Shown piece after piece: positions 8,583-17,203 of a stretch of 64,000 nucleotides of DNA. Positions within the stretch are counted from its first letter, which is position 1. Every line of letters begins with the position of its first letter. A model generated the notes under the pieces. It worked only from the letters and a program-made list of their open reading frames with translations. It was not told the DNA's origin and searched no databases. The stretch covers positions 1,736,597-1,800,596 of the forward strand of contig LR590083.2 of the NCBI GenBank assembly GCA_901457705.2. The letters run 5' to 3'. This stretch comes from Beijerinckiaceae bacterium RH AL1. GTDB lineage: Bacteria; Pseudomonadota; Alphaproteobacteria; Rhizobiales; Beijerinckiaceae. A program made the translations under genes and the position numbers.

Positions 8583-10148
8583 ATGAGCGAGACCGTGGCT
8601 AGACAGCGCCCTCCCGTGGACCTGGACGACTTCGAGCGCCGCTTCCGCCAGACCCAGCGCCCGGCGCATCACGAGGACGACCCCTTGGCCGAGCTCGCCC
8701 GCATCGTCGGCGACGAGCCCGACCCGTATGGCGATGTTTTCGCGCAGCAAGCGCCGCCGGCGCATCCGGCGCCCGACTTCCGTCCGAGCTTCGCCCCGCA
8801 CGCGCGGCAGGAGCCGTCGTTCGGCGATGCCGGCGCGCAGGCCGCCAAGCCGCGCTTCCTGGCGGATTTCGCGGCGATCGAGGCCGGCCTCCGCAACGCC
8901 GCGACGCAGCCGCCGCACTTCCATCAGGAGCCGCAGTTCGGCCAGCAGCCGCAGTTCGACGCGCATCCGCAGTTCGCGCCGGGCCACGACACGCAGGCGG
9001 ACTATGCCGAGCCGGATTACGCCTTTCCGCCGGAGCCGCAGGCCCAGGCCGACTGGGCCGAGCAGCCGCGACCCGCCAAGAAGCGCGCCGTCGTCGGGCT
9101 GAAGCCCGCCTATGCCATCGCCGGCTCGATCGCGATCGCCGTCGTCGGCATCGGCGTCGCCTTCGCCTACAAGGGCGTCGGCTCGAGCCCGCGCGAGATC
9201 AAGACCATCATGGCCGCCGCCGGCCCGACCAAGGTGCAGCCGCCGGCCGACGCCAAGGATGCCGGCGACCAGGCCGCGAGCGGCCAGAGCCAGGCCACGC
9301 CGACCAAGCTTGTCAGCCGCGAGGAGCAGCCGGTCGACCTGCAGCAGGCCGTGCAGGACAATGCCGCGCGCGACGCCGCCTCGCGCGGGACCGACGCCGC
9401 CAGCGTCCCGGTGCCCGGCCAGGGCGAGGGCACGATGAGCCCCGACTACTCGACCATGGGCGGCGCCAAGACGGACACGACCGCTGCCGCCCCGGCGGCG
9501 CAGCAGCCCTACAGCGACCAGGGCTTCGGCGTCGGCATGCCGCTGCCGAAGAAGGTCAAGTCGGTGATGGTGAAGCCCGACGGCACGATCGTGTCGGGCG
9601 CCCAGGACGCGGCTCCCGCCGCGCCGCAGGCCGCCGCTCCGGCGACCGACAGCATCGGCGCCCTCGTCGGGGGCGCGGCGCCGGCCGCCGCGACGCCGAA
9701 GGCGCATGCCAAGGGCGCGAAGGCGACGGCTCGCGTCGCCACCGCGGCGCCGACGCCGGCCGCCGAGCCGGCCGACGGAGCCGATGCCCCGCCGGTTGCC
9801 GCCAAGCCCGGCAAGAAGACGAAGCCGGTCAAGGTCGCCAAGGCCGAGACGGGCACCGAGACCGAAGCGGCGACCGACGCCGGCGACGACGCGAAGCCCG
9901 CTGCCGGCACCTTCGCGGTGCAGCTCGGCGCCCCGGGCTCGGAGGCCGAGGCACGCTCGGCCACCGCGCGGTTCCTGAAGAAGTACGCTGGCGCTCTGCA
10001 CGGCCAGCGGCTCGGCTTCCACCGCGCGGATTCGAACGGCAAGACCGTCTACCGCATCCGCGTCTCCAGCCTGTCGAAGGCCGACGCCGCGAGCCTCTGC
10101 TCGAAGCTCAAGGCGGACGGCGGGACCTGCTTCATCGCCAAGAACTGA
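8583..10148 (+). CDS. SPOR-domain cell-envelope protein
   Basis: 521 residues. A Pro/Gln/His-rich cytosolic N-terminal segment (1-165, with repeated QPQF and DAHPQF units) is followed by a single membrane span near residues 176-196 (YAIAGSIAIAVVGIGVAFAY). Then comes a long Ala/Pro/Lys-rich periplasmic linker and a C-terminal SPOR domain (about 440-520, starting TFAVQLGAPGSEAEA). SPOR domains bind denuded septal peptidoglycan glycans. The layout matches the DedD/FtsN-like protein usually found between argS and nagZ. Role at the division septum is inferred. Confidence 0.9.
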   Translation: MSETVARQRPPVDLDDFERRFRQTQRPAHHEDDPLAELARIVGDEPDPYGDVFAQQAPPAHPAPDFRPSFAPHARQEPSFGDAGAQAAKPRFLADFAAIEAGLRNAATQPPHFHQEPQFGQQPQFDAHPQFAPGHDTQADYAEPDYAFPPEPQAQADWAEQPRPAKKRAVVGLKPAYAIAGSIAIAVVGIGVAFAYKGVGSSPREIKTIMAAAGPTKVQPPADAKDAGDQAASGQSQATPTKLVSREEQPVDLQQAVQDNAARDAASRGTDAASVPVPGQGEGTMSPDYSTMGGAKTDTTAAAPAAQQPYSDQGFGVGMPLPKKVKSVMVKPDGTIVSGAQDAAPAAPQAAAPATDSIGALVGGAAPAAATPKAHAKGAKATARVATAAPTPAAEPADGADAPPVAAKPGKKTKPVKVAKAETGTETEAATDAGDDAKPAAGTFAVQLGAPGSEAEARSATARFLKKYAGALHGQRLGFHRADSNGKTVYRIRVSSLSKADAASLCSKLKADGGTCFIAKN

Positions 10149-10182
10149 TGCGGCAGGCGGGGATCGGGGAGTCGCGAGCCTG

Positions 10183-11208
10183 ATGACGCGCGCCTTCGTC
10201 TGCGGCTGCCTGGGCACGACCCTTACGGCCGATGAGAAAGCCTTCCTGCGGGACGCCGAGCCGCTCGGCGTCATCCTGTTCGGCGTCGTCGGCGGCGTGC
10301 TGCGCAACATCGAATCGCCGGCCCAGGTCTACGCCCTGACCTCGGAGATTCGCGCGACGCTCGGCCGCGACGTGCTGATTCTCGTCGACCAGGAGGGCGG
10401 CCGCGTGCAGCGCCTGCGGCCGCCGCACTGGCGCCGCTACCCCGCGGCGGCAAGCTTCTCGAGCATCGCCGATCCCGCCGCGCGCGCCCGGGCGATCCGC
10501 CTCGCCGCGCGTCTGATGGCCGAGGATCTCCTCGCCGTCGGCATCGATGTCGACTGCCTGCCTGTGCTCGACGTGCCGGTCGAGGGCGCGCACGACGTCA
10601 TCGGCGACCGGGCCTATGCACGAGACCCGATCGCCGTGGCGACGCTCGGCCGCGCTGCCGCCGAGGGCATGCTCGATGCCGGCGTGCTGCCGGTCATGAA
10701 GCATCTGCCCGGCCATGGCCGCGCCTTCGCCGACAGCCACCTGGCGCTGCCGGTCGTCGAGGCGCCGCTCGCCGCGCTCGAAGCCTCGGACTTCCTGCCG
10801 TTCGAGCGCAACGCCGACCTGCCGGCGGCGATGACCGGGCATGTCGTCTACACCGCGCTCGACGCCGCGCGTCCGGCAACCATCTCGCCGGCCGTCGTCC
10901 AGGGGACCATCCGTCGCAAGATCGGCTTTGATGGCCTGCTGTTCTCCGACGACCTCTCGATGAAGGCGCTGCCCGGCACGTTCCGCGAGAAGGCCGAGGG
11001 CCTGTTCGCGGCCGGCGTCGACGTCGCCCTGCACTGCAACGGCGTCCTTGCGGAAGCCGAGGCCGTGGCGGCCGTCGCCCCGCCGGTCGAGGGCGCCTGC
11101 GCGACCCGCCTCGCCCGGGCGCGGGCGGCGATGAAGCGGCCCCGGCCGGACTTCGATCCTGTGGACGCGGTCGCGATGCTCGATCGCGTGCTTGCGACGA
11201 CCGCCTGA
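10183..11208 (+). CDS. nagZ: beta-N-acetylhexosaminidase NagZ (GH3)
   Basis: 341 residues. The enzyme removes GlcNAc from muropeptides during peptidoglycan recycling. It shows VDQEGGRVQRL, the KHLPGHGRAFADSHL loop containing the GH3 acid/base Asp-His pair, and the nucleophile Asp in GLLFSDDLSMKAL. It starts 34 bases after the SPOR gene. No signal peptide is present, fitting the cytosolic location. The neighbours scpA and scpB follow on the same strand. Confidence 0.96.
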   Translation: MTRAFVCGCLGTTLTADEKAFLRDAEPLGVILFGVVGGVLRNIESPAQVYALTSEIRATLGRDVLILVDQEGGRVQRLRPPHWRRYPAAASFSSIADPAARARAIRLAARLMAEDLLAVGIDVDCLPVLDVPVEGAHDVIGDRAYARDPIAVATLGRAAAEGMLDAGVLPVMKHLPGHGRAFADSHLALPVVEAPLAALEASDFLPFERNADLPAAMTGHVVYTALDAARPATISPAVVQGTIRRKIGFDGLLFSDDLSMKALPGTFREKAEGLFAAGVDVALHCNGVLAEAEAVAAVAPPVEGACATRLARARAAMKRPRPDFDPVDAVAMLDRVLATTA

Positions 11209-11253
11209 AGAGCCGAAAATCCACCCAGGCCTCGATGAGAGGCGGGGACGGAT

Positions 11254-12069
11254 ATGACGGAGCCGAGCTTCGAGAGCGATCAGAGCGCCGCGCGCGATGC
11301 GGCCGAGGACGAGCGCTTCGTCGTCGACGTCGACGGCTTCGAAGGTCCGCTCGACCTGCTGCTCGAGCTCGCCCGTCGCCAGAAGGTCGACCTGCAGCGC
11401 ATCTCCGTGCTTGCGCTGGCGGAGCAGTACCTCGCCTTCATCGAGCAGGCCCGCACCGTGCGTCTCGAGCTCGCCGCCGACTATCTCGTGATGGCGGCCT
11501 GGCTCGCCTACCTGAAGTCGCGCCTGCTGCTGCCGCGCGCCAAGGCCGAGGAGGCGCAGGAGGCCGGCGACCTCGCCGCCGCGCTGGCCGAGCGGCTGCG
11601 GCGGCTCGAGATCATCCGCGCGGCAGGGCAGGCGCTGGAGGCGCGCCCGCGCGTCGGCCGCGACCTGATGCTGCGCGGCATGCCCGACCCGACGATCCTC
11701 AACGGCGACGGCGACGACGGCGCGCCCGTCTGGACGGCGACGATCTACGACCTGCTCTCGGCCTACACCCGCCAGCGCCAGAAGCAGGCGGCGACGCGGA
11801 TGAGCCTGCGCAAGCGTGTCGTCTGGTCGCTCGCCGAGGCGCGCTCGGCGCTGCAGCGCCTCGTCGGCGAGGCGGCGGACTGGACGGCGCTCGACGTCTT
11901 CCTCATCGACTATTGCGTGACGCCGGAGCTGCGCCGCACGGTGCGCGCCTCCTCCTTCTCGGCGATGCTCGAGATGGTGAAGGAGGGCAAGCTCTCGCTC
12001 CGGCAGGACGGCCACTTCGCGCCGCTTTGGGTGAAGCGTCGCTCGCCCGTCGCCGTGGTGGCGGGCTGA
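11254..12069 (+). CDS. scpA: segregation and condensation protein A
   Basis: 271 residues of the kleisin family. ScpA bridges the SMC heads and, with ScpB, loads condensin onto the chromosome. Diagnostic N-terminal pattern FEGPLDLLLELARRQKVDL, then YLVMAAWLAYLKSRLLLP, and the winged-helix C-terminus (FSAMLEMVKEGKLSL). The stop overlaps the scpB start by one base (TGATG), so translation is coupled. Confidence 0.96.
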   Translation: MTEPSFESDQSAARDAAEDERFVVDVDGFEGPLDLLLELARRQKVDLQRISVLALAEQYLAFIEQARTVRLELAADYLVMAAWLAYLKSRLLLPRAKAEEAQEAGDLAAALAERLRRLEIIRAAGQALEARPRVGRDLMLRGMPDPTILNGDGDDGAPVWTATIYDLLSAYTRQRQKQAATRMSLRKRVVWSLAEARSALQRLVGEAADWTALDVFLIDYCVTPELRRTVRASSFSAMLEMVKEGKLSLRQDGHFAPLWVKRRSPVAVVAG

Positions 12070-12833
12070 TGGCCGAGATCGCCCGCCTCTTTCCCGATGT
12101 CGAGCAGCCGCGCGACCAGCGCCAGCTCGCCGAGGGCAAGCGCATCGCCGAGGCGCTGCTGTTCGCCGCGACCGAGCCGCTCGCCGAGGAGAAGATCGCC
12201 GCGCGCCTGCCCGAGGGCGTGGCGGTCGGCGAGGTGCTCGCGGCGCTGAAGCAGGATTATGCCGATCGCGGCGTGCGGCTGGTGCGCGTCGGCCCGAAGT
12301 GGCTGTTCCGCACCGCCGACGACCTCGCCTGGCTCCTGTCGGCGAGCGGGCGGGAGGTGCGCAAGCTGTCGCGCGCGGCGCTCGAGACGCTGGCAATCAT
12401 CGCCTACCACCAGCCGGCGACCCGCGCCGAGATCGAGGACATCCGCGGCGTCGCCGTGGCCAAGGGCACGCTCGACGTGTTGCTCGAGACGGGCTGGGTG
12501 AAGCCGCGCGGCCGCCGCCGCTCGCCGGGCCGCCCCATCACCTTCGGCACCACGGAGGCGTTCCTCCTGCACTTCGGGCTCGAGACGATCGGCGACCTGC
12601 CGGGCCTCGACGAGCTGCGCGGCGCCGGCCTCTTCGACCGCCAGCTGCCCGCCGGCTTCACCGTGCCGCTGCCGCGCGACGGCGACCTGCAGGAGGACGA
12701 GGACCCGCTCGACTCGGAGGAGCCGGAAGCGCCGGAGAGCGAAGAGGAGCTTTATGCCGCGGCCGACGGCGATCCGCTGGAGCCCGGCGAGGACGCCGAC
12801 GAGGATTCGCTCGACCGCGACCCGTTCGCGTGA
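12069..12833 (+). CDS. scpB: segregation and condensation protein B
   Basis: 254 residues. It has two winged-helix domains: RIAEALLFAATEPLAEEKIA at the start, then LSRAALETLAIIAYHQPATR and RGRRRSPGRPITFGTT, which are characteristic of ScpB. The C-terminal 60 residues are strongly acidic (EDEDPLDSEEPEAPESEEEL), a tail often seen in alphaproteobacterial ScpB. ATG 12069 is chosen because it overlaps the scpA stop. A longer reading of the same frame overlaps all of scpA and is rejected. Confidence 0.96.
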   Translation: MAEIARLFPDVEQPRDQRQLAEGKRIAEALLFAATEPLAEEKIAARLPEGVAVGEVLAALKQDYADRGVRLVRVGPKWLFRTADDLAWLLSASGREVRKLSRAALETLAIIAYHQPATRAEIEDIRGVAVAKGTLDVLLETGWVKPRGRRRSPGRPITFGTTEAFLLHFGLETIGDLPGLDELRGAGLFDRQLPAGFTVPLPRDGDLQEDEDPLDSEEPEAPESEEELYAAADGDPLEPGEDADEDSLDRDPFA

Positions 12834-12967
12834 GGGGCTTGCCGTCTGCCGATTGCCGGAGAGCGGCGCGACGAGAACGTTCGTCCGCCCACGCTTGTGT
12901 TCGCCCCGCCGGGGGCATAAGTCAGGCCTGACCTCTTCAAACTGCGTGCGCGCGGGAGTTCTACGCC

Positions 12968-13237
12968 ATGGGCAGCATGTCGCTCGTTCACTGGATCATC
13001 GTCGGCGCGGTGCTGCTCGTGCTGTTCGGCGGCCGGGGCAAGATCTCTGATGTGATGGGCGACGTCGCCAAGGGCATCAAGAGCTTCAAGAAGGGCCTCT
13101 CCGACGACGACGCGCCGACCGCCGCGCCGCGCCCCGTCGAGCCGCCGCGTGCCGAGCCGCTCCGCTCGATCGACCAGGATCGCAACGGCTTGCGCGAGCC
13201 GGTCGCCCGCGAGTCCGAGACGCGCCAGGTCGGCTGA
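12968..13237 (+). CDS. tatA: Sec-independent translocase subunit TatA
   Basis: 89 residues. One N-terminal membrane helix ([20 protein letters not shown]) contains the FG hinge and leads into an amphipathic helix ([19 protein letters not shown]). The tail is hydrophilic and disordered. TatA polymerises to form the passage for folded proteins. It is first in tatA-tatB-tatC, 134 bases after scpB, so the gap may carry a promoter. Confidence 0.96.
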   Translation: MGSMSLVHWIIVGAVLLVLFGGRGKISDVMGDVAKGIKSFKKGLSDDDAPTAAPRPVEPPRAEPLRSIDQDRNGLREPVARESETRQVG

Positions 13238-13291
13238 CGGCGTTCGGCCGATCGGGTCGCAAGACCTCGGCCGGCCGCCCAGGGAGTCGCC

Positions 13292-13744
13292 ATGCTCGAT
13301 TTCGATGCCGGCAAGCTGATCATCGTCGGGATCATCGCGCTCATCTTCATCCCGCCGAAGGATCTGCCGCGCGTGCTGCGCCAGGCCGGCCAGCTCGTCG
13401 GCCGCATGCGCCGCATGGCGAGCGAGTTCCAGGGCCAGTTCATGGATGCCATGCGCGAGGCCGACATGGAGGACCTCCGCAAGGAGGCGCAGAAGCTCGC
13501 CGACGGCGCGAAGGCGCAGATGGGACTCGGCGAGGTCGACGCGCACAATCGCTCGATCATGCAGGCCATCGAGCGGCGCGACGCGGTGCACGCCGAGCCG
13601 AAGCTGCCGGAGCCCGAGCCCGTCGCGCCCGCGCCGCACGACACCGCGTCGCACGAGATGGTGTCGCACGAGCCTGCCGCGCCCGAACACGCCACCAAGA
13701 CCGAAGCCGAGCACGACAAGCCCGTCGCTGCGCAGTCCACCTGA
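13292..13744 (+). CDS. tatB: Sec-independent translocase subunit TatB
   Basis: 150 residues. The N-terminal helix (GKLIIVGIIALIFIPPKDLP) replaces the FG hinge of TatA with a proline-containing turn, and is followed by LRQAGQLVGRMRRMASEF, typical of TatB. The C-terminal 60 residues are rich in Ala, Glu, Pro and His. TatB acts with TatC as the twin-arginine signal receptor in the inner membrane. It lies 54 bases after tatA. Confidence 0.95.
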   Translation: MLDFDAGKLIIVGIIALIFIPPKDLPRVLRQAGQLVGRMRRMASEFQGQFMDAMREADMEDLRKEAQKLADGAKAQMGLGEVDAHNRSIMQAIERRDAVHAEPKLPEPEPVAPAPHDTASHEMVSHEPAAPEHATKTEAEHDKPVAAQST

Positions 13745-13796
13745 GTAGCGTCGAGCCCCGCGTGCCTACATCAAGACATCCGAGCGGCGTCGCGCG

Positions 13797-14582
13797 ATGA
13801 CCGACGCCGACATCGAGGCGACCAAAGCGCCTCTCATGGATCACATCGTCGAGCTGCGCACGCGCCTCATCCGCGCGCTGGTCGCGTTCGTCGGCATGTT
13901 CATCCTGTGCTTCGTCTTCGCCAAGGATCTCTACAATCTGCTGGTGATCCCCTACACGCACGTGGCGGGGCCGGACGCCAAGCTGATCTACACGGCGCCG
14001 CAGGAATACTTCTTCACGCAGATCAAGGTGGCCTTCTTCGCCGCCGCCTACCTGTCGTGCCCGGTGATCTTCACGCAGATCTACGCCTTCGTCGCGCCAG
14101 GCCTCTACAAGCACGAGCGCAACGCGTTCGCGCCGTATCTCTTCGCGACGCCGATCTTCTTCGCGGCCGGCGCGGTGCTCGTCTACTTCATCGTGATGCC
14201 GAACCTGCTCCACTTCTTCATCGGCATGGAGCAGTCGAAGGAGCCCGGCCGCGCGCAGATCGAGCTGTTGCCGCGCGTCAGCGAGTACCTGTCGCTGATC
14301 ATGACGCTGATCTTTGCCTTCGGCGTGATGTTCCAGCTGCCGGTGATCCTCACGCTGCTCGGGCAGATCGGCATCGTCGACACCGCTTTCCTGCGCTCGA
14401 AGCGGCGCTATGCGGTCGTCCTCGTCTTCGTCGCCTCGGCGATCCTGACGCCGCCCGACGCCTTCTCGATGCTCGCGCTCGCCGTGCCCGCCTACGCGCT
14501 CTACGAAGGCGCGATCATCTCGGTCGGCGTGATGGAGCGCCGCCGCAAGCGCGACGAGGCGAAGCGGGACGCGGCGGGGTAG
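13797..14582 (+). CDS. tatC: Sec-independent translocase subunit TatC
   Basis: 261 residues with six predicted membrane segments. The N-terminus has the conserved PLMDHIVELRTRLIRAL that contacts twin-arginine signals, and PQEYFFTQIKVAFF and PGLYKHERNAFAPYLF in the periplasmic and cytosolic loops are TatC hallmarks. The C-terminal tail is basic. The stop at 14580-14582 lies 5 bases before the left arm of a long inverted repeat, so this is where accessory DNA interrupts the core block. Confidence 0.97.
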   Translation: MTDADIEATKAPLMDHIVELRTRLIRALVAFVGMFILCFVFAKDLYNLLVIPYTHVAGPDAKLIYTAPQEYFFTQIKVAFFAAAYLSCPVIFTQIYAFVAPGLYKHERNAFAPYLFATPIFFAAGAVLVYFIVMPNLLHFFIGMEQSKEPGRAQIELLPRVSEYLSLIMTLIFAFGVMFQLPVILTLLGQIGIVDTAFLRSKRRYAVVLVFVASAILTPPDAFSMLALAVPAYALYEGAIISVGVMERRRKRDEAKRDAAG

Positions 14583-14586
14583 GGGG

Positions 14587-14766
14587 CGCTCCCGACCGGC
14601 CGCGAGCGTGACGACGTGCTCGCCGCCGTCAAGGTCGGCCTCTCAGGCCGGAGCACGGGGTGATCGAGCGGCGGCCGTCCTTGACCGCGGCTGCGCGCGT
14701 CGTCCCGATGGCCCCAGGTCGGGACGAAGACACGGTCGTGCCGGTCGAACATAGACACGGGGGTTC
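14587..14766 (+). repeat. left arm of a 180-bp inverted repeat flanking a HicB-like gene
   Basis: This arm begins CGCTCCCGACCGGCCGCGAG and ends ACACGGGGGTTC. Aligned by hand with the reverse complement of 15343-15522, it differs at 15 of 180 positions and needs no gaps. The outer 38 bases are identical in both arms. No reading frame in it looks protein-coding. The two arms bound a 936-base unit containing one gene. I see no target-site duplication next to either arm. Confidence 0.9.
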
Positions 14767-14861
14767 TGCTCTCGGGTGTCGGCAATATAGGACGCTCGAC
14801 AGGACGCTTTAGCTCTGGCTTGCTTGTCGAAGGACCTCGACCTGAAGGACGAGGAGACGAG

Positions 14862-15290
14862 ATGATGCAGAGCTACCCCATCCGTTTGACGCCCGACGAC
14901 AACGGCACGCTTCTGGCCACCGCCCCGGACATCCCCGAGGTCGCGACGTTCGGCGACGACGCGGCCTATGCGGCCGCCCACGCGGCGGATGCGATCGTCA
15001 CAGCCCTGCGCGGGCGCATCGCCCGGCGCGAGCCGGTGCCGCCGCCTTCGCCCGTCGGCGACGGCCCGTCCGCCGTCCTCGCGACCTCGGACGCGCTGAA
15101 GATCGCCCTCTACGAGGCGATGCGCGCCGACGGCATCGGCAAGGCAGAGCTGGCGCGCCGCCTGCAATGCCACCTGCCGCAGATCGACCGGCTGCTCGAC
15201 CTCAATCACGAGTCGAAGCTCGAGGCGCTCGAGACCGCGCTGCGCGCCGTCGGCCGCGCGATCGACGTGTCGGTGATCCTCGCCGCGTGA
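14862..15290 (+). CDS. HicB-like antitoxin with C-terminal helix-turn-helix, no adjacent toxin
   Basis: 142 residues from ATG 14862, with AGGAG five bases upstream. The N-terminal half (YPIRLTPDDNGTLLATAPDI, then AAYAAAHAADAIVTALRGRI) is the partial RNase-H-like HicB fold. The C-terminal half (LKIALYEAMRADGIGKAELA, then QIDRLLDLNHESKLEALETA) is a Cro/XRE-type helix-turn-helix of the kind HicB uses for operator binding. HicB normally neutralises a HicA mRNase encoded next to it. No hicA-sized frame lies on either side within the inverted repeats, so the gene is an orphan or a regulator. Confidence 0.85.
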   Translation: MMQSYPIRLTPDDNGTLLATAPDIPEVATFGDDAAYAAAHAADAIVTALRGRIARREPVPPPSPVGDGPSAVLATSDALKIALYEAMRADGIGKAELARRLQCHLPQIDRLLDLNHESKLEALETALRAVGRAIDVSVILAA

Positions 15291-15342
15291 CACGAGGCAG
15301 GGGAGGGTGGCGCCCTCGCCCTCCTCGATGCCCCAAGTGCAG

Positions 15343-15522
15343 GAACCCCCGTGTCTTTGTTCGACCGGCACGACCGTGTCTTCGTCCAGACCTGAGGCCA
15401 TCGGGACGACGCGAGGAGCCGCGCTCAAGGGCGGGCACCGCTCGATCGCCCCGTGCCTCGACCTGAGAGGCCGCCCTTGACGGTGGCGAGCACGTCGTCA
15501 CGCTCGCGGCCGGTCGGGAGCG
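15343..15522 (-). repeat. right arm of the 180-bp inverted repeat
   Basis: Reverse complement of the arm at 14587-14766 with 15 mismatches in 180 bases by hand alignment. It closes the HicB-bearing unit and ends 21 bases before the stop of the leftward SRPBCC gene. Divergence between the arms (about 8 percent) indicates that they are not a recent duplication or an assembly artefact. Confidence 0.9.
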
Positions 15523-15543
15523 TCCGGGTCCCGTAGCGAGACG

Positions 15544-16005
15544 TCACCGACCGTCGTGCTCCGCCGCCCGCCCGATGCCGCGCACGTTCGCGTCCAACAC
15601 TGCTTTCACGAGACCCTCGATCGCGGCCGGGTCGACGCCATCATGGACATCCAAGCACACCAGAAGCCCGATCGTGCTGCGACCCTCTCCAGCATCGTCG
15701 ACCGTCGCCGTCGCGAGGTAGTTGCTGAACCCCTGCGCTGTCGCATTGTCGATGTAGTAGTAGACGCGACGGAGCTTTTCGTCCGCGAAGATGAGTTGCT
15801 CGTCGACCATGCCGCCGCCGGGGACATGCAGGCGACGGCCGAATGGGAGCTGCGCCGGGTCGCCGATCGGCTCGCACCGCAGCACCGGAAACGGCGCGTC
15901 CTCGGGCCACCATCGCGCGAGCCCCGCCCAGTCTCGCAAAACGCGCCATGCTGCCTCGCAGGCCGCGGGAACAACACCGTTATGCTGAACGACAAGCCTT
16001 TGCAT
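15544..16005 (-). CDS. SRPBCC (START/Bet v1-fold) family protein
   Basis: About 153 residues. Aromatic and proline landmarks fit polyketide-cyclase-like SRPBCC proteins: AAWRVLRDWAGLARWWPED near the N-terminus, then RRVYYYIDNATAQGF and TIGLLVCLDVHDG along the sheet. The C-terminal helix IEGLVKAVLDANVRGI closes the fold. These proteins bind hydrophobic ligands or act as cyclases, and the ligand is unknown here. I start at ATG 16005 because GGGGA precedes it. An ATG at 16032 would add nine residues. Confidence 0.75.
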   Translation of the reverse strand: MQRLVVQHNGVVPAACEAAWRVLRDWAGLARWWPEDAPFPVLRCEPIGDPAQLPFGRRLHVPGGGMVDEQLIFADEKLRRVYYYIDNATAQGFSNYLATATVDDAGEGRSTIGLLVCLDVHDGVDPAAIEGLVKAVLDANVRGIGRAAEHDGR

Positions 16006-16096
16006 CACATCCCCAAGCTCGTTTGAAGCCAAGCGAGAACGATGGCCCTCGCAAAACCCTACGCGACCGCCGGGCTTCGTTGGAGCTGCAACCGCT

Positions 16097-17110
16097 TCAG
16101 CTGACCTCGATCACCACCTTGCCCACGTGCCGGCCGGCGGCGAGATGCGCGAACGCGGCCTTTGCGTCGTCGAAGCCGAAGACGCGGTCGATCACCGGCC
16201 TGATCCCGGCCGTCGCCACCGCGCGGACGCAGTCGACGAGCGCCTGGCGATCGCCGACGGTGACCGAGCGGATCGTCGCCACGCTGAACAGATCGAAAAA
16301 GTTCACGCTCGGGTCCTCCTGGCCGAGAAAGCCGATCAGCACGACCTCGCCGTCGGGCGCCGCCGCGCGGAGCGACTGCGCGATCGTCGCCGGGCCGCCG
16401 ACCTCGACGACGCGGTCGACGCCGCGCCCACCGGTCAGCGCCTTGGCGCGGGCGCCCCACTCCTGCGTCTCGCGGTAGTCGATGACCTCGTCGGCGCCGA
16501 GCTTGCGCAACAGATCGCCCTTCGCCGCGCTCGAGGTCGTCGCGATCAAGCGGGCGCCGAGCGCGTGCGCGAGCTGAACCGCGAAGATCGAGACGCCGCC
16601 GGTGCCTTGCGTCAGCACCGTGTCGCCGGCGCGGATCGGCCGCGGGCCGGCGAGCGCGGTCCAGGCGGTCGCGGCGGCGCAGGGGAGGGTGGCGCCCTCG
16701 GCGAAGCTCAGGCCGTCGGGCAGCGGGATCACCGCCTCCTGCGACACCACCTTGCGCTCGACGAGCCAGCCGTCCTTCCAGCCGCCGTAGCTCTGGTCGT
16801 GGATGTCGGCCGGCCGCGCGCCGCCGAGCCAGCGCGGATGGAACAGGCCGATGACCCGGTCGCCCGGCTTGAAGTCGGTGACGCCCTCGCCGACGGCCAG
16901 CACCTCCGCCGCGCCGTCGCTCGTCGGCACGTGGCCCGCCTCGACGGGCAGCGGATAGGTGCCGAGCGGCATGGCGATGTCGCGGTAGTTCAGCGAGACG
17001 GCGCGGACGCGCAGCAGCACCTCGCCGCGTTGCGGCTGCGGCTCGGGCTCGTCCGTGTGGAGGTGCAGGTCGTGGAGGCTGGTCAGGGCACCGAAGCGAT
17101 AGGCGCGCAT
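16097..17110 (-). CDS. NAD(P)-dependent zinc-independent alcohol dehydrogenase, quinone-oxidoreductase-like (MDR)
   Basis: 337 residues of the medium-chain dehydrogenase/reductase superfamily. GroES-like N-terminal part (GEVLLRVRAVSLNYRDIAMP, then FKPGDRVIGLF) and a Rossmann cofactor domain with QGTGGVSIFAVQLAHALGA. The cysteine and histidine ligands of zinc-dependent members are not obvious, so it is probably the zinc-free quinone-reductase type. Start 17110 has AAAGGAG upstream. It is divergent from a LysR-type gene, the classic arrangement for a regulator and its target. Confidence 0.88.
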   Translation of the reverse strand: MRAYRFGALTSLHDLHLHTDEPEPQPQRGEVLLRVRAVSLNYRDIAMPLGTYPLPVEAGHVPTSDGAAEVLAVGEGVTDFKPGDRVIGLFHPRWLGGARPADIHDQSYGGWKDGWLVERKVVSQEAVIPLPDGLSFAEGATLPCAAATAWTALAGPRPIRAGDTVLTQGTGGVSIFAVQLAHALGARLIATTSSAAKGDLLRKLGADEVIDYRETQEWGARAKALTGGRGVDRVVEVGGPATIAQSLRAAAPDGEVVLIGFLGQEDPSVNFFDLFSVATIRSVTVGDRQALVDCVRAVATAGIRPVIDRVFGFDDAKAAFAHLAAGRHVGKVVIEVS

Positions 17111-17203
17111 GGCAAGCTCCTTTCGTGGAGCCTCCCACTTGAGCCTGCGCCCCACCGCGATAAATGCCGCTGATCAGACAAGGCTTGAAACCACGGGTTT
17201 CGA
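17111..17203. promoter_or_regulatory. divergent control region between MDR dehydrogenase and LysR gene
   Basis: 93 bases separate the two start codons. LysR-type regulators normally bind a T-N11-A site in such a region. The stretch CAAGGCTTGAAACCACGGG near 17178-17196 contains the least GC-rich DNA here, but I cannot point to a clear operator dyad by eye. The assignment rests on the gene arrangement. Confidence 0.45.
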
